A DNA stretch of 64,000 bases. It comes from Moellerella wisconsensis ATCC 35017 (GTDB lineage: Bacteria > Pseudomonadota > Gammaproteobacteria > Enterobacterales > Enterobacteriaceae). The stretch is taken from NCBI RefSeq assembly GCF_001294465.1, contig NZ_LGAA01000003.1, forward strand, positions 214,562 through 278,561, given 5' to 3'. A program made the position numbers and the translations under genes. The notes beneath the pieces are model-generated. The model was given only the letters and a program-made list of their open reading frames with translations. It ran no database searches and had not been told where the DNA came from. Shown in pieces: positions 52,464 through 62,532 of this stretch; positions within the stretch are counted from its first letter, which is position 1; each line of letters starts with the position of its first letter.

Positions 52464-53363
52464 ATCGACATTCGTGACCTGAAATTATTTCTTCATTTAG
52501 CTGAAAGCTGCCATTTTGGACGTACGGCTAAAGCAATGCATGTCAGTCCGTCGACGCTTTCACGCCAAATACAACGGCTCGAAGAACAACTCGGTCACGG
52601 GCTATTTGTGCGTGATAATCGCACCGTAAAACTGACTGATGCCGGTGAACAGCTAAAGCAATTTGCGCAACAAACATTATTGCAATATCAACAATTGCAG
52701 CATGGGCTAAATCAAAATAGCCCATCGCTTACTGGAGAATTGTGCTTATTCTGTTCAGTTACCGCCGCCTATAGCCATCTGCCACAAATTATTGATCAGT
52801 TCCGAGCACAAAACCCACTAGTTGAGATCAAGCTCACAACCGGAGATGCTGCAGATGCCGTCGATAAAGTAGCAACTAACGACGCTGATTTAGGGATTGC
52901 CGGAAAACCAGAAAAATTACCGAATAACGTACGGTTCAAAAAAATAGGAGAGATCCCTTTAGTATTGATAGCTCCAGCACTGGCTTGCGCCGTACGCTCC
53001 ATGGTCACTGATAATCCGCAACCGGATTGGTCACAAGTTCCATTTATTTTACCCGAGCACGGACCTTCTCGTCAGCGTATTGAGCGCTGGTTTCGTCGCC
53101 ATCAGATCCATAATCCGTTGATTTATGCTACGGTTTCGGGTCATGAGGCGATTGTTTCGATGGTGGCATTAGGCTGCGGAATTGCACTCATCCCGAGTGT
53201 AGTGGTTGAAAATAGCCCCGAACCAGTCCGTAGCCGGATTTCTCAACTAGAGAATATTTCGCTTGTGGAACCGTTTGAATTAGGCGTTTGTGTATTAAGC
53301 AAACGCCTAAGTGAGCCGCTAATCCGTGCATTTTGGCAGTTACTGCCCGAACGCTCAATCTAG
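52464..53363 (+). CDS. ilvY: LysR-type activator IlvY with a non-AUG start
   Basis: IlvY activates ilvC in response to the substrate of IlvC and represses itself. Residues such as HFGRTAKAMHVSPSTLSRQI form the winged helix-turn-helix and FCSVTAAYSHLPQII begins the effector domain; the protein matches E. coli IlvY (297 residues) throughout. The conserved N-terminus xDIRDLKLFLHLAES is encoded, but no ATG, GTG or TTG occurs in frame between the upstream stop (52392) and this region. GGAGG (52454-52458) lies five bases before ATC at 52464, the codon that aligns with the E. coli initiator, and two before ATT at 52461. The first ATG (52536) would remove the first recognition helices. The 3' end overlaps ilvA by nine bases on opposite strands. 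Confidence 0.85.
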   Translation: MDIRDLKLFLHLAESCHFGRTAKAMHVSPSTLSRQIQRLEEQLGHGLFVRDNRTVKLTDAGEQLKQFAQQTLLQYQQLQHGLNQNSPSLTGELCLFCSVTAAYSHLPQIIDQFRAQNPLVEIKLTTGDAADAVDKVATNDADLGIAGKPEKLPNNVRFKKIGEIPLVLIAPALACAVRSMVTDNPQPDWSQVPFILPEHGPSRQRIERWFRRHQIHNPLIYATVSGHEAIVSMVALGCGIALIPSVVVENSPEPVRSRISQLENISLVEPFELGVCVLSKRLSEPLIRAFWQLLPERSI

Positions 53364-54929
53364 GGCTTGAGAGTTATCTTGCGGAGCTAAGAAAAACTGG
53401 AAAGATGGATTTCCAGTTTCATCATGATATTCATACCCCAAATCTTTTAAATGACGATCAAAGCGTACTTCTTGGCTAGATAATTCAAAAGCCGCCAACA
53501 CACGGCCATAATCGGTGCCATGGCTACGGTAATGAAATAAAGTAATATTCCAATATGTGCCCAAGGTTTGTAAGAACTTCAGCAATGCACCCGGCGATTC
53601 AGGAAACTCAAAACTAAATAAACGTTCTTGCAGTGGCTTAGATGGGCGTCCGCCGACCATATAGCGTACATGCAATTTAGCCATTTCATCGTCAGAAAGA
53701 TCAGCAACAGCATAACCATTTGCTTGTAATTCAGCGATCATTTCACTGCGTTCAGCGTCTCCACCATTTAAGCGTACGCCGACAAAAATACAGGCATTTT
53801 CTGGATTAATACCGGTATAACGGTAATTAAATTCAGTAACCGCACGATGCCCCAGTAACTGACAAAAACGTAAAAAACTGCCTTTTTGCTCAGGAATGGT
53901 TACTGCCAATAATGCTTCTCGCTGCTCGCCAATCTCACAGCGTTCAGAAACATAACGTAAGCCATGAAAGTTCATATTAGCGCCAGATAAAATATGTGCG
54001 AGGCGTTCACCTTTAATATTATGCTGCTGCACATATTTTTTTAGCCCTGCCAATGCTAATGCTCCCGAAGGCTCAGCAATAGCACGAACATCTTCAAAAA
54101 TATCTTTTAGTGCGGCGCAAATCGCATCGCTATCAACCGTAATAACATCATCGACATATTGCTGGCATAAACGAAAAGGCTCATCACCAATACGTTTAAC
54201 CGCGACGCCTTCAGCAAATAATCCGACCCGCTCTAAATTTACTGGCTCACCTGCCGCTAAAGCCGCTTTCAAACAGGCGGCATCTTCGGCTTCGACACCA
54301 ATAATTTGAGTTTCTGGCATTAATTGTTTGATTAATACCGCGACGCCAGCAATCAGTCCACCTCCGCCAACTGGAATAAAAATCCGATCGAGTTTTTCAT
54401 CTTGCTGTAATAGCTCCAGCGCAATAGTGGCTTGACCGGCTATCACTGCGGGATGATCAAACGGAGGTACAAAGGTATAGCCATGCTGCTCAGATAATTC
54501 AATGGCCTTCGCTTTAGCTTCATCAAAATTTGCCCCATACAACAAGGCTTCTCCGCCAAAACTACGCACTGCATCCACTTTGATATCCGCCGTCGCTACC
54601 GGCATCACAATCAGCGCTTTTACACCAACGCGGCTCGCCGATAATGCGACGCCTTGCGCATGGTTACCCGCTGATGCAGTAACCACTCCACGTGCTTTCT
54701 GCTCTTCGTTTAATCCGCTGATCATTGCATAAGCACCACGTAGCTTGAAGCTATGCACTGGCTGACGATCTTCACGTTTGACTAAAATTGTATTATCAAA
54801 ACGGGCAGATACTTTGCCCATTTCTTCCAATGGTGTCACCTGTGCAACATCATAAACCGGTGCACTGAGCGCGGCTTTCAGATAATCAGCGCTCGAAGGC
54901 GCCGCCGTTAACAATTTAGTAGAGGCCAT
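53355..54929 (-). CDS. ilvA: Threonine deaminase (biosynthetic)
   Basis: IlvA makes 2-oxobutyrate from threonine, the committed step to isoleucine, and is inhibited by isoleucine. The 524-residue protein has the PLP lysine Lys62 in HSFKLRGAYAM, the Gly-rich PVGGGGLIAGVAVL phosphate loop, and two C-terminal ACT-like regulatory domains with ESPGALLKFLQTLG. ATG 54929 is chosen, with GGGGG six bases upstream. It lies two bases after the ilvD stop as last gene of ilvGMEDA. Confidence 0.96.
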   Translation of the reverse strand: MASTKLLTAAPSSADYLKAALSAPVYDVAQVTPLEEMGKVSARFDNTILVKREDRQPVHSFKLRGAYAMISGLNEEQKARGVVTASAGNHAQGVALSASRVGVKALIVMPVATADIKVDAVRSFGGEALLYGANFDEAKAKAIELSEQHGYTFVPPFDHPAVIAGQATIALELLQQDEKLDRIFIPVGGGGLIAGVAVLIKQLMPETQIIGVEAEDAACLKAALAAGEPVNLERVGLFAEGVAVKRIGDEPFRLCQQYVDDVITVDSDAICAALKDIFEDVRAIAEPSGALALAGLKKYVQQHNIKGERLAHILSGANMNFHGLRYVSERCEIGEQREALLAVTIPEQKGSFLRFCQLLGHRAVTEFNYRYTGINPENACIFVGVRLNGGDAERSEMIAELQANGYAVADLSDDEMAKLHVRYMVGGRPSKPLQERLFSFEFPESPGALLKFLQTLGTYWNITLFHYRSHGTDYGRVLAAFELSSQEVRFDRHLKDLGYEYHDETGNPSFQFFLAPQDNSQALD

Positions 54930-54931
54930 TA

Positions 54932-56782
54932 TCAACCCCCTAATTTGGATTTATCACGCACAGCACCTTTATCCGCACTGGTGGCGAGAGAAGCATAAGC
55001 CCGTAATGCAAACGAAACCTGACGCTGGCGATTTTTCGGTGTATATGCCTGTTCACCGCGAGCAAGCTCAGCTTGCGTTCTCTCTGCTAATACTGCGTCA
55101 TCGACAACTAACGAAATACTACGGCGTGGGATATCAATATCAATAATATCGCCATCTTCCACCAGCGCAATCACTCCACCGCTCGCAGCTTCTGGCGAAA
55201 TATGACCAATTGATAAACCGGAGCTTCCGCCCGAGAATCGACCATCGGTAATTAAAGCGCAAACTTTACCCAGACCCATAGATTTTAAATAAGACGTTGG
55301 GTAGAGCATTTCCTGCATTCCCGGACCACCTTTTGGCCCCTCATAGCGGATCACGACGACATCCCCTGCCACAACGTTACCGCCGAGAATTGCTTCAACT
55401 GCATCATCTTGGCTTTCATAAACTTTAGCCGGTCCACGGAACACTAAACTGCCTTCATCAACACCGGCGGTTTTTACAATGCAACCATCTTCCGCTACGT
55501 TACCCGCTAATATGGCTAAACCACCTTCTAAACTGTAGGCGTGCTCCAGACTTCTGATACATCCATTTTCACGGTCAGTATCGAGAGATGGCCAACGACA
55601 GCTCTGTGAAAATGCTTTGGTCGTACGGATCCCTGCTGGGCCGGCTGAAAACATCTGTTTAACCGACTCATCTTGAGTCAACATGACATCGTATTGCGCT
55701 AATGTGTCAGCTAAATTTAACCCCAGAATATTTTTAACCTCTGGCGCTAATAAATTGGCTCGATATAATTCACCTAAAATTCCCATAACTCCACCAGCAC
55801 GGTGAACATCTTCCATATGATATTTCGGTGTACTTGGTGCGACTTTACATAAATGAGGAACTTTTCGTGACAAGCGATCGATATCTTCCATGGTAAAATC
55901 GACATCGCCTTCTTGCGCGGCGGCCAATAAATGCAGCACAGTATTTGTTGAGCCACCCATCGCGATATCTAGCGTCATCGCATTTTCAAATGCCGCTTTA
56001 CAGGCAATATTACGAGGCAACGCACTCTCATCATCTTGCTCATAATAACGTTTAGTTAATTCGACGATGCGCTTACCCGCATTTAAAAACAATTGTTCGC
56101 GATCACTATGAGTTGCTAATAACGAACCATTACCCGGCTGAGATAAACCTAACGCTTCGGTTAAACAATTCATCGAATTAGCCGTAAACATCCCCGAGCA
56201 CGAACCGCAAGTTGGACACGCAGAACGTTCAATTTGATCGCTCTCTGCATCACTTACATTTGGATTAGCCCCTTGGATCATCGCATCGACTAAATCAAGT
56301 TTAATAATTTGATCGGATAACTTAGTTTTTCCGGCTTCCATCGGACCGCCAGAAACAAAGATGACCGGAATATTTAGACGCAACGAAGCCATCAACATGC
56401 CTGGGGTTATCTTATCGCAATTAGAAATACACACCATGGCATCGGCGCAATGCGCATTCACCATATATTCAACCGAATCAGCAATTAATTCACGGGAAGG
56501 CAGCGAGTACAACATACCGCCATGCCCCATCGCGATACCATCATCAACAGCAATCGTATTGAATTCTTTTGCGACTCCGCCAGAGGCTTCAATTTGCTCA
56601 GCCACTAATTTGCCTAAATCACGCAGATGAACATGTCCGGGTACAAACTGAGTAAATGAATTAACAACGGCAATAATCGGTTTGCCAAAATCGTCATCAG
56701 TCATGCCTGTCGCGCGCCATAATGCTCGGGCACCCGCCATATTACGGCCATGAGTTGTGGTGGCGGAACGGTATTTAGGCAT
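54932..56782 (-). CDS. ilvD: Dihydroxy-acid dehydratase
   Basis: IlvD dehydrates the dihydroxy acids of the Ile and Val pathways using an iron-sulphur cluster and Mg. The 616-residue protein has the cluster cysteines in [12 protein letters not shown] and [17 protein letters not shown]. The start [17 protein letters not shown] at 56782 matches E. coli exactly in length; the open frame extends eight codons upstream. Confidence 0.97.
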   Translation of the reverse strand: MPKYRSATTTHGRNMAGARALWRATGMTDDDFGKPIIAVVNSFTQFVPGHVHLRDLGKLVAEQIEASGGVAKEFNTIAVDDGIAMGHGGMLYSLPSRELIADSVEYMVNAHCADAMVCISNCDKITPGMLMASLRLNIPVIFVSGGPMEAGKTKLSDQIIKLDLVDAMIQGANPNVSDAESDQIERSACPTCGSCSGMFTANSMNCLTEALGLSQPGNGSLLATHSDREQLFLNAGKRIVELTKRYYEQDDESALPRNIACKAAFENAMTLDIAMGGSTNTVLHLLAAAQEGDVDFTMEDIDRLSRKVPHLCKVAPSTPKYHMEDVHRAGGVMGILGELYRANLLAPEVKNILGLNLADTLAQYDVMLTQDESVKQMFSAGPAGIRTTKAFSQSCRWPSLDTDRENGCIRSLEHAYSLEGGLAILAGNVAEDGCIVKTAGVDEGSLVFRGPAKVYESQDDAVEAILGGNVVAGDVVVIRYEGPKGGPGMQEMLYPTSYLKSMGLGKVCALITDGRFSGGSSGLSIGHISPEAASGGVIALVEDGDIIDIDIPRRSISLVVDDAVLAERTQAELARGEQAYTPKNRQRQVSFALRAYASLATSADKGAVRDKSKLGG

Positions 56783-56843
56783 TGTTTTCACTCCTGTGTT
56801 TAGCAACAGGCGGGGAACGACCGCCTGTAAGATATAAAATTTT

Positions 56844-57773
56844 TTATTGTGGGTTGACTGGATCTAACCAGCCCCATTTGTCTTCTGTCTGACCATTGAA
56901 TAAGCCAAAGAATGCTTGCTGAACTTTTTTAGTTATTGGGCCACAGCGACCAATGCCCACTTGAATTCCATCGACACTGCGTACCGGTGTAATTTCAGCC
57001 GCGGTACCGGTCATAAAGACTTCATCAGCCAGATACAATGATTCGCGAGACAATGTTTGCTCACGGACTTCAATACCCATATCTTTGGCTAATGTAATAA
57101 TCGCATCACGGGTAATACCGGGCAGTGCAGCTGAGGTAAACGGAGGGGTAAATAAAATACCATTTTTAACTTCAAAAATATTTTCGCCTGCGCCTTCAGA
57201 AAGATAACCGCTGACATCCAGAGCAATACCTTCTTGATAGCCATGACGACGCGCTTCACTGCCCACCAATAAAGAAGATAGATAATTTCCCCCAGCCTTG
57301 GCTGCTGTAGGGATAGTATTCGCTGCCGCACGATTCCATGAAGAAACCATCGCATCGATACCTTGATCCAGCGCTTCTTCGCCTAAATAAGCCCCCCAAG
57401 GGAATGCAGCGATAATGACATCTGTGTTGTAGCCATCTGGCGGATTCACCCCCATACCCACATCACCGATAAAGACTAAAGGACGAATGTAGGCGCTAAC
57501 TAAATTATTTTTACGCAGAGTTTCGCGACACGCTTCCATCAGTTCGTCAACGCTATAGCTGACCGGCATACGATAGATTTTTGCAGAATCCTGCAAACGC
57601 TGCATATGCTCACGATGACGAAAAACGACCGGGCCTTTATGCGAGTCATAGCAACGGACACCTTCGAACACCGAGGTTCCATAATGTAATGCATGAGACA
57701 TTACGTGCACTTTCGCCTCAGCCCAAGGGGTCATTTCGCCATTAAACCAAATATAGTCAGCTTTCTTTGTCAT
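56844..57773 (-). CDS. ilvE: Branched-chain aminotransferase
   Basis: IlvE performs the last transamination to Ile, Val and Leu. The 309-residue class IV PLP protein has the PLP lysine in [16 protein letters not shown], the signature [13 protein letters not shown], and [16 protein letters not shown] near the end. ATG 57773 ([13 protein letters not shown]) gives the E. coli length; the open frame continues 27 codons upstream into the ilvM end. Confidence 0.97.
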   Translation of the reverse strand: MTKKADYIWFNGEMTPWAEAKVHVMSHALHYGTSVFEGVRCYDSHKGPVVFRHREHMQRLQDSAKIYRMPVSYSVDELMEACRETLRKNNLVSAYIRPLVFIGDVGMGVNPPDGYNTDVIIAAFPWGAYLGEEALDQGIDAMVSSWNRAAANTIPTAAKAGGNYLSSLLVGSEARRHGYQEGIALDVSGYLSEGAGENIFEVKNGILFTPPFTSAALPGITRDAIITLAKDMGIEVREQTLSRESLYLADEVFMTGTAAEITPVRSVDGIQVGIGRCGPITKKVQQAFFGLFNGQTEDKWGWLDPVNPQ

Positions 57774-57789
57774 TTTTGTCTTCCTTTCC

Positions 57790-58059
57790 TTACATAGCAC
57801 TTTGTGTGCGTAATAGTCGTGATTCTTGTTCACGGATTTCAACACCGGAAACATCAGATAACTTGGTTAATTGAGCATAAAGTAACGCCAATGGACGCTG
57901 GCTATTTACTGTCAGCTCGATATTAACATTATTGCCGTCTAGCGTTTGGTCCATATTCATGGAGCAGATATGAAATCCACGATGACGAGTAACGCGTAAT
58001 ATACGCTCTAAAACCTCGGGACGGAAACGCGCTTGAATGGCGAGTTGATGTTGCATCAT
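57790..58059 (-). CDS. ilvM: Acetolactate synthase II small subunit
   Basis: The 89-residue protein starts [20 protein letters not shown] and has the ACT-type fold of the small subunit that stabilises IlvG. It matches E. coli IlvM (87 residues). Its ATG overlaps the ilvG stop as TAATG, so translation is coupled and subunits are made together. Confidence 0.95.
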   Translation of the reverse strand: MMQHQLAIQARFRPEVLERILRVTRHRGFHICSMNMDQTLDGNNVNIELTVNSQRPLALLYAQLTKLSDVSGVEIREQESRLLRTQSAM

Positions 58060-59702
58060 TAGGGTTTCTCCATCATTTTTTCATTGCTTGCCCCTGGTGG
58101 AACCAATGGCCAAACGTTTTCTAATTCATTTATTGATACCTGCAATAAATACGGGCCTTCACTATTCAGTAGTTCATCTAACGCGGCAGCAACTTCAGAT
58201 TTTGTTGTAATACGACGGCCGGGGATCTCGAACGCAGAAGCTAAAGTAATAAAATCTGGATTATCGGTAAGAATTGTTTCGCTATAACGTTGTTCAAAAA
58301 ACAGTTCTTGCCACTGACGTACCATCCCTAAGCGCTGGTTATCTAATAATAAAATTTTAACAGGTAATTTTTTACGTTTGATAGTACCTAATTCCTGCAC
58401 ATTCATCATAAAAGAGCCATCGCCAGAAACACAGATTACGGTATCTTGTGGCCGAGCAATTTGCGCGCCGATAGCTGCAGGAATACCAAATCCCATGGTG
58501 CCTAAACCGCTAGACGTAATAAAATTTTCTGGCGCTTCAAAACTCAGATGCTGAGCCGACCACATTTGATGCTGACCAACATCTGTCGTGATCACGGTAT
58601 TATGTGGTTTTTTCTCTGATAATTGCTTTAATAACAAGGGGGCATAAATAGCTTCCCCTTGATGATCATAACGCCAAAAAAATTCAGTTTTCAGTTGTGT
58701 GACCTCTTGCTGCCACGCAGAAATATCCAGCGGCATCATCAGTTCTGGTAATAACGCTTTAGCGTCTCCACATAAAGAAACATGTGTCTGGCGTAATTTA
58801 TCTAACTCGGCATGATCGATATCGATATGAATAACTTTAGCATTGGGAGCAAAAGTATTTAATTTCCCTGTTACACGATCATCAAAACGTGCACCTACCG
58901 CAATGAGTAAATCACTGCGCTGAACCGCAAAATTAGCGGCTTTTGTGCCGTGCATGCCCAACATACCTAAATAATAAGGCGATGAACGTTCAGCTGCGCC
59001 TAAACCTTTAAGCGTCGAAACAATCGGAATCCCGGTAAATTCAGCTAACGCCCTAAATTGCTCAACGGCATGCGACATGCCCACACCACCACCAACATAG
59101 AAAATAGGTTTACTGGCTTGTTGCAATAATAACTTAGCCTGTTCTAACGCGACTACAGGAGTGACAAACTCTTCATCTACAGGCATTAAATAAGCTGATA
59201 ACTCAGCTTGTTGCAACTGAATATCTTTAGGAATATCAATCAATACAGGGCCAGGACGACCACTATTAGCAATGATAAAAGCTTCTGCAACGATACGAGG
59301 AAGGTCATCAATAGATTCGACTAAAAAACTGTGTTTAGTACAAGCGAGGGATAAACCTAAGACATCAATTTCTTGAAAAGCATCCGTTCCTATAAGATCT
59401 GAGGCAACTTGCCCGGTGATGGCTACAACAGGGACGGAATCGAGTAATGCATCAGCTAGGCCAGTAATCAAATTCGTTGCTCCCGGTCCCGATGTTGCAA
59501 TACAGACTCCAGTACGGCCACTGGCACGTGCATAACCAATTGCTGCCATGACCGCACCCTGCTCATGTCGACATAACAGATGTTCAAGTCCACTATCATA
59601 CAGAGCATCATATACTGGCATAATTGCACCGCCGGGATAACCGAATACGGTATCAACTCCTTGTGTTCGCAACGCTTGAACCAACCACTGTGCCCCGTTC
59701 AT
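58059..59702 (-). CDS. ilvG: Acetolactate synthase II large subunit (intact)
   Basis: IlvG, with IlvM, condenses pyruvate to acetolactate or acetohydroxybutyrate. The 547-residue ThDP enzyme has the catalytic Glu region [16 protein letters not shown], the FAD domain with [16 protein letters not shown], and the ThDP motif [20 protein letters not shown]. Unlike E. coli K-12, where ilvG carries a frameshift, the reading frame here is uninterrupted. It lies behind the ilvL attenuator. Confidence 0.97.
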   Translation of the reverse strand: MNGAQWLVQALRTQGVDTVFGYPGGAIMPVYDALYDSGLEHLLCRHEQGAVMAAIGYARASGRTGVCIATSGPGATNLITGLADALLDSVPVVAITGQVASDLIGTDAFQEIDVLGLSLACTKHSFLVESIDDLPRIVAEAFIIANSGRPGPVLIDIPKDIQLQQAELSAYLMPVDEEFVTPVVALEQAKLLLQQASKPIFYVGGGVGMSHAVEQFRALAEFTGIPIVSTLKGLGAAERSSPYYLGMLGMHGTKAANFAVQRSDLLIAVGARFDDRVTGKLNTFAPNAKVIHIDIDHAELDKLRQTHVSLCGDAKALLPELMMPLDISAWQQEVTQLKTEFFWRYDHQGEAIYAPLLLKQLSEKKPHNTVITTDVGQHQMWSAQHLSFEAPENFITSSGLGTMGFGIPAAIGAQIARPQDTVICVSGDGSFMMNVQELGTIKRKKLPVKILLLDNQRLGMVRQWQELFFEQRYSETILTDNPDFITLASAFEIPGRRITTKSEVAAALDELLNSEGPYLLQVSINELENVWPLVPPGASNEKMMEKP

Positions 59703-59784
59703 GCCCTTCTCCTGTCGTTTTTTATCGTTTTATTTGCATTAATTATTTTTACGACCACACATTTTAATTTTTCGATATTTACGC

Positions 59785-59816
59785 AAAAAAAAACCCGCGC
59801 CTTTCGGTGCGGGGTT
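59785..59816 (-). terminator. ilvGMEDA attenuator terminator
   Basis: On the minus strand AACCCCGCACC (59816-59806) pairs with GGCGCGGGTT (59801-59792) around a GAAA loop, followed by nine T. It lies shortly after ilvL and should form when Ile, Leu and Val tRNAs are charged. Confidence 0.92.
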
Positions 59817-59837
59817 CTTGTGAGATCTGGCTAATCT

Positions 59838-59936
59838 TTAAGCCGTTCTTCGTCCAAGTGCAGCCCCGCACGGTGGGATAATAATCACCACCACGCTTAG
59901 TATAATTAGGCTAATAACTTGGACAAATGCGTTCAT
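59838..59936 (-). CDS. ilvL: ilv operon leader peptide
   Basis: A 32-residue peptide begins MNAFVQVISLIILSVVVI and ends in IIPPCGAALGRRTA. It is nearly the same as E. coli IlvL. The run of Ile, Leu and Val codons in the middle is the sensor for ribosome stalling. The stop is followed by the attenuator hairpin. Position, spacing and sequence all agree. Confidence 0.95.
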   Translation of the reverse strand: MNAFVQVISLIILSVVVIIIPPCGAALGRRTA

Positions 59937-60391
59937 AATCTTCTATTCAATGTGATTCTGTATAACTTAAGAGTTATCATTTTAAAAATATTTTGACAAC
60001 TTTTATTTTATTTTTTTCATTTCATAATGTTTTGTTTATTTAAAATCAACAGGATAGAAGAAAAATAAAATAATGACCTACCAAACAAGCTATTTACTAG
60101 AGATATAAACCAATAAAACACGTCATAACAATGTAATAACGCTATTATTATTAATCCGTTATTATTTTAATCTAAATCTCCAGTCATTAAATATTAGTTA
60201 ATTACAGTGATTAATTTTAATTCAAGAAAAATATAACTTGGTTATTATTAATTGTGAGCCGCGTCGAAGACATAATTATTCGATCCGGCATAAATATTAA
60301 ATATTTTCGAGTATAGCTACGCTTTCCAGCAATATTAGCCATCAATTCTATTTTCTCCACTAATCTATGCTTACACCCAAAGGGAGATATT
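59937..60391. promoter_or_regulatory. Divergent ilvL-yifB control region
   Basis: The ilvL promoter is at the left end (listed separately). The rest is very AT-rich and fits UP-element or IHF binding, as known for the E. coli operon. The right end carries the yifB start region with AGGGAG before its ATG. No gene is seen. Confidence 0.55.
59971..59999 (-). promoter_or_regulatory. Probable ilvL promoter
   Basis: TTGTCA (59999-59994) with a -10 element near 59978-59971 (GATAAC or TAACTC, spacing 15 to 17). Start of transcription would be 25 to 30 bases before ilvL. Confidence 0.6.
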
Positions 60392-61921
60392 ATGTCGCTA
60401 GCTGTTATTTATACTCGAGCCTCAATCGGCATGAATGCCCCGGCAGTCACTGTCGAAGCGCATATCAGTAATGGCTTACCCGGATTAACTATGGTAGGAC
60501 TGCCTGAAACCGCAGTTAAAGAATCCAGAGACAGAGTACGTAGCGCACTCATCAATAGTGGATTTCAATATCCAGTAAAAAAAATAACTATAAATCTAGC
60601 CCCAGCTGATTTACCCAAAGAGAGCGGACGCTATGACTTGGCTATAGCTATTGCTATCCTGGCTGCCTCAGAACAGATCCCAACCACTAGACTGAATGAA
60701 TTTGAATTCTTAGGCGAGTTAGCTCTTTCTGGATGTTTACGCCATATTTCAGGTGCGATTATTGCGACTCAAGCGGCCATCATCAAGAATAGAATTTTGA
60801 TTTTATCTGTCGATAACAAAGCTGAATTAAATTTATTACCGGATAACTCCGCGTATTTCGCCGAACACTTACTTGATATTTGCTATTTTTTAGCTGATAA
60901 CCATGCACTAAGCGGCAATATATTATTAAAAAATCCCGCCAGTACCCAGAATCAATATGATGATGTCAGCGAAATTATCGGCCAAGAGCAAGGCAAACGA
61001 GTATTAGAAATTAGCGCCGCTGGAGGGCATAACTTACTGCTACTTGGTCCGCCGGGTACAGGAAAAACTATGCTAGCGAGCCGATTAATTTCATTACTGC
61101 CACCATTAACTCCACAGGAAGCATTAGAAGTTACAGCGATACATAACTTGAATGGACGAGTATCGCTTGCTAGCAATGAATGGCCAGATAGACCCTTTCG
61201 TTCACCTCACCATAGTGCCTCAATAGCCGCCATTATCGGTGGCGGCAGCTTACCGAAACCAGGCGAGATTTCTCTGGCGCATCATGGAATTCTGTTTTTA
61301 GATGAGCTTCCTGAATTCCAAAGAAAAATATTAGATTCATTAAGAGAACCCTTAGAGTCACATGAAATAATTATTTCCAGAGCAAAAGCTAAAGTTACTT
61401 TCCCGGCAAAATTTCAGCTCATCGCTGCGCTTAATCCCAGCCCGACTGGATATTATGAAGGAAATTATCAACGCAGTACCCCAACACAAATGTTACGCTA
61501 TCTATCACGTATTTCAGGCCCTTTCATCGACCGATTTGATCTCTCGATTGAAATCCCATTGCTACCTCTAGGCACACTTAGCCAGACGAATATTACTACT
61601 GAAAGTAGCAGTACGATAAAACAGCGGGTAGCCGCGGCTCGAATCAAGCAAATTGCACGGGGAGGAAAAATTAACGGGCTCCTGAGTGGCAAAGAAACCA
61701 GTAATTTATGTCGATTAAAACCGGAGGATGCTTTTTTTCTTGAATCTGCACTAAATAAACTGGGGTTATCCATTAGGGCTTGGCATAAAATTCTTCGGGT
61801 CTCGCGCACTATCGCCGATCTTAATGAAGAGAAAAATATTGAAAAATCGCATTTACTCGAAGCATTAAGTTACCGAGCGATGGATAGACTTCTGCTACAT
61901 TTACAACAACAAGTAAGTTAG
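60392..61921 (+). CDS. yifB: YifB/ComM family AAA+ ATPase
   Basis: The 509-residue protein has an N-terminal Lon-protease-like domain, a Mg-chelatase-type AAA+ domain with Walker A LLGPPGTGKTML and Walker B GILFLDELPEF, and a C-terminal helical domain. The relative ComM acts in branch migration during natural transformation. The role in enterobacteria is not established. It starts at ATG after AGGGAG and is convergent with maoP. Confidence 0.94.
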   Translation: MSLAVIYTRASIGMNAPAVTVEAHISNGLPGLTMVGLPETAVKESRDRVRSALINSGFQYPVKKITINLAPADLPKESGRYDLAIAIAILAASEQIPTTRLNEFEFLGELALSGCLRHISGAIIATQAAIIKNRILILSVDNKAELNLLPDNSAYFAEHLLDICYFLADNHALSGNILLKNPASTQNQYDDVSEIIGQEQGKRVLEISAAGGHNLLLLGPPGTGKTMLASRLISLLPPLTPQEALEVTAIHNLNGRVSLASNEWPDRPFRSPHHSASIAAIIGGGSLPKPGEISLAHHGILFLDELPEFQRKILDSLREPLESHEIIISRAKAKVTFPAKFQLIAALNPSPTGYYEGNYQRSTPTQMLRYLSRISGPFIDRFDLSIEIPLLPLGTLSQTNITTESSSTIKQRVAAARIKQIARGGKINGLLSGKETSNLCRLKPEDAFFLESALNKLGLSIRAWHKILRVSRTIADLNEEKNIEKSHLLEALSYRAMDRLLLHLQQQVS

Positions 61922-62030
61922 AAAATATAAGGGAAACAACAGAAAAGTTAAAAGTAATGGTCTTACTTGAGGGAATTTTAATACAAACCATCATTTGGCT
62001 ACTTTACGATTCAAATAAGGCTAACAAATG

Positions 62031-62058
62031 AAAAGAAAAGGAGCCGAAGCCCCTTTTC
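62031..62058 (-). terminator. Terminator after maoP with UUCG loop
   Basis: On the minus strand GAAAAGGGGC (62058-62049) pairs with GCTCCTTTTC (62044-62035), with one G-U pair, around the stable tetraloop TTCG, then TTTTC. It separates maoP from the convergent yifB. Confidence 0.88.
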
Positions 62059-62076
62059 TCGCAGATCTAGATGATA

Positions 62077-62415
62077 TTAATCATCTGTATCTGTATAGTC
62101 TTCCGATGGATCAATCTGAGGTTTTCCACCAGATAAAGTATGAAAGCGTTTAGGGCGACGAATACGTGAAACGTATTTTGCCCACACTTTCTCTTCAAGG
62201 GTAGTGGGCTCACGTTCACCACGACAAGCAGAGACGAAGAGCTTCTCTTCTTCTGTTTGTGGTTCACGTTTACCTGCATCAAGCTCGTTAAAAGCCTGAC
62301 CATAACGCTCTAATAATTGAGCCTCTTTGATGGTGAAATCACCATGACGAGAAAAGCCACGAGGATAATGTTTAGTATCAAAAAAACGATTAGTCGTGAT
62401 AAAGCTTTCTGCCAT
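62077..62415 (-). CDS. maoP: MaoP (YifE), Ori macrodomain protein
   Basis: The 112-residue protein matches E. coli MaoP in length and nearly in sequence, with [20 protein letters not shown] and the end [13 protein letters not shown]. In E. coli it acts with the nearby maoS site to keep the Ori macrodomain organised. ATG 62415 (MAESF) is chosen, with AGGAG about eight bases upstream; three more codons are open upstream. It is divergent from hdfR. Confidence 0.95.
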   Translation of the reverse strand: MAESFITTNRFFDTKHYPRGFSRHGDFTIKEAQLLERYGQAFNELDAGKREPQTEEEKLFVSACRGEREPTTLEEKVWAKYVSRIRRPKRFHTLSGGKPQIDPSEDYTDTDD

Positions 62416-62460
62416 CTGGCACACTCCTAATTTCTACTGTCAAACGCTTTATGGCGCGGA

Positions 62461-62488
62461 GTATTAGATAGCATTAGCATTCTGTAAA
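62461..62488 (-). promoter_or_regulatory. Possible maoP promoter
   Basis: TTTACA (62488-62483), 16 bases, and TAATAC (62466-62461) on the minus strand. It lies about 45 bases before the maoP ATG. The region 62416-62532 is also where a maoS-like site would be expected. Confidence 0.5.
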
Positions 62489-62532
62489 ACAAAACATTTA
62501 AATCCTCACGACAAAAAAAATTGGAGATGCAT

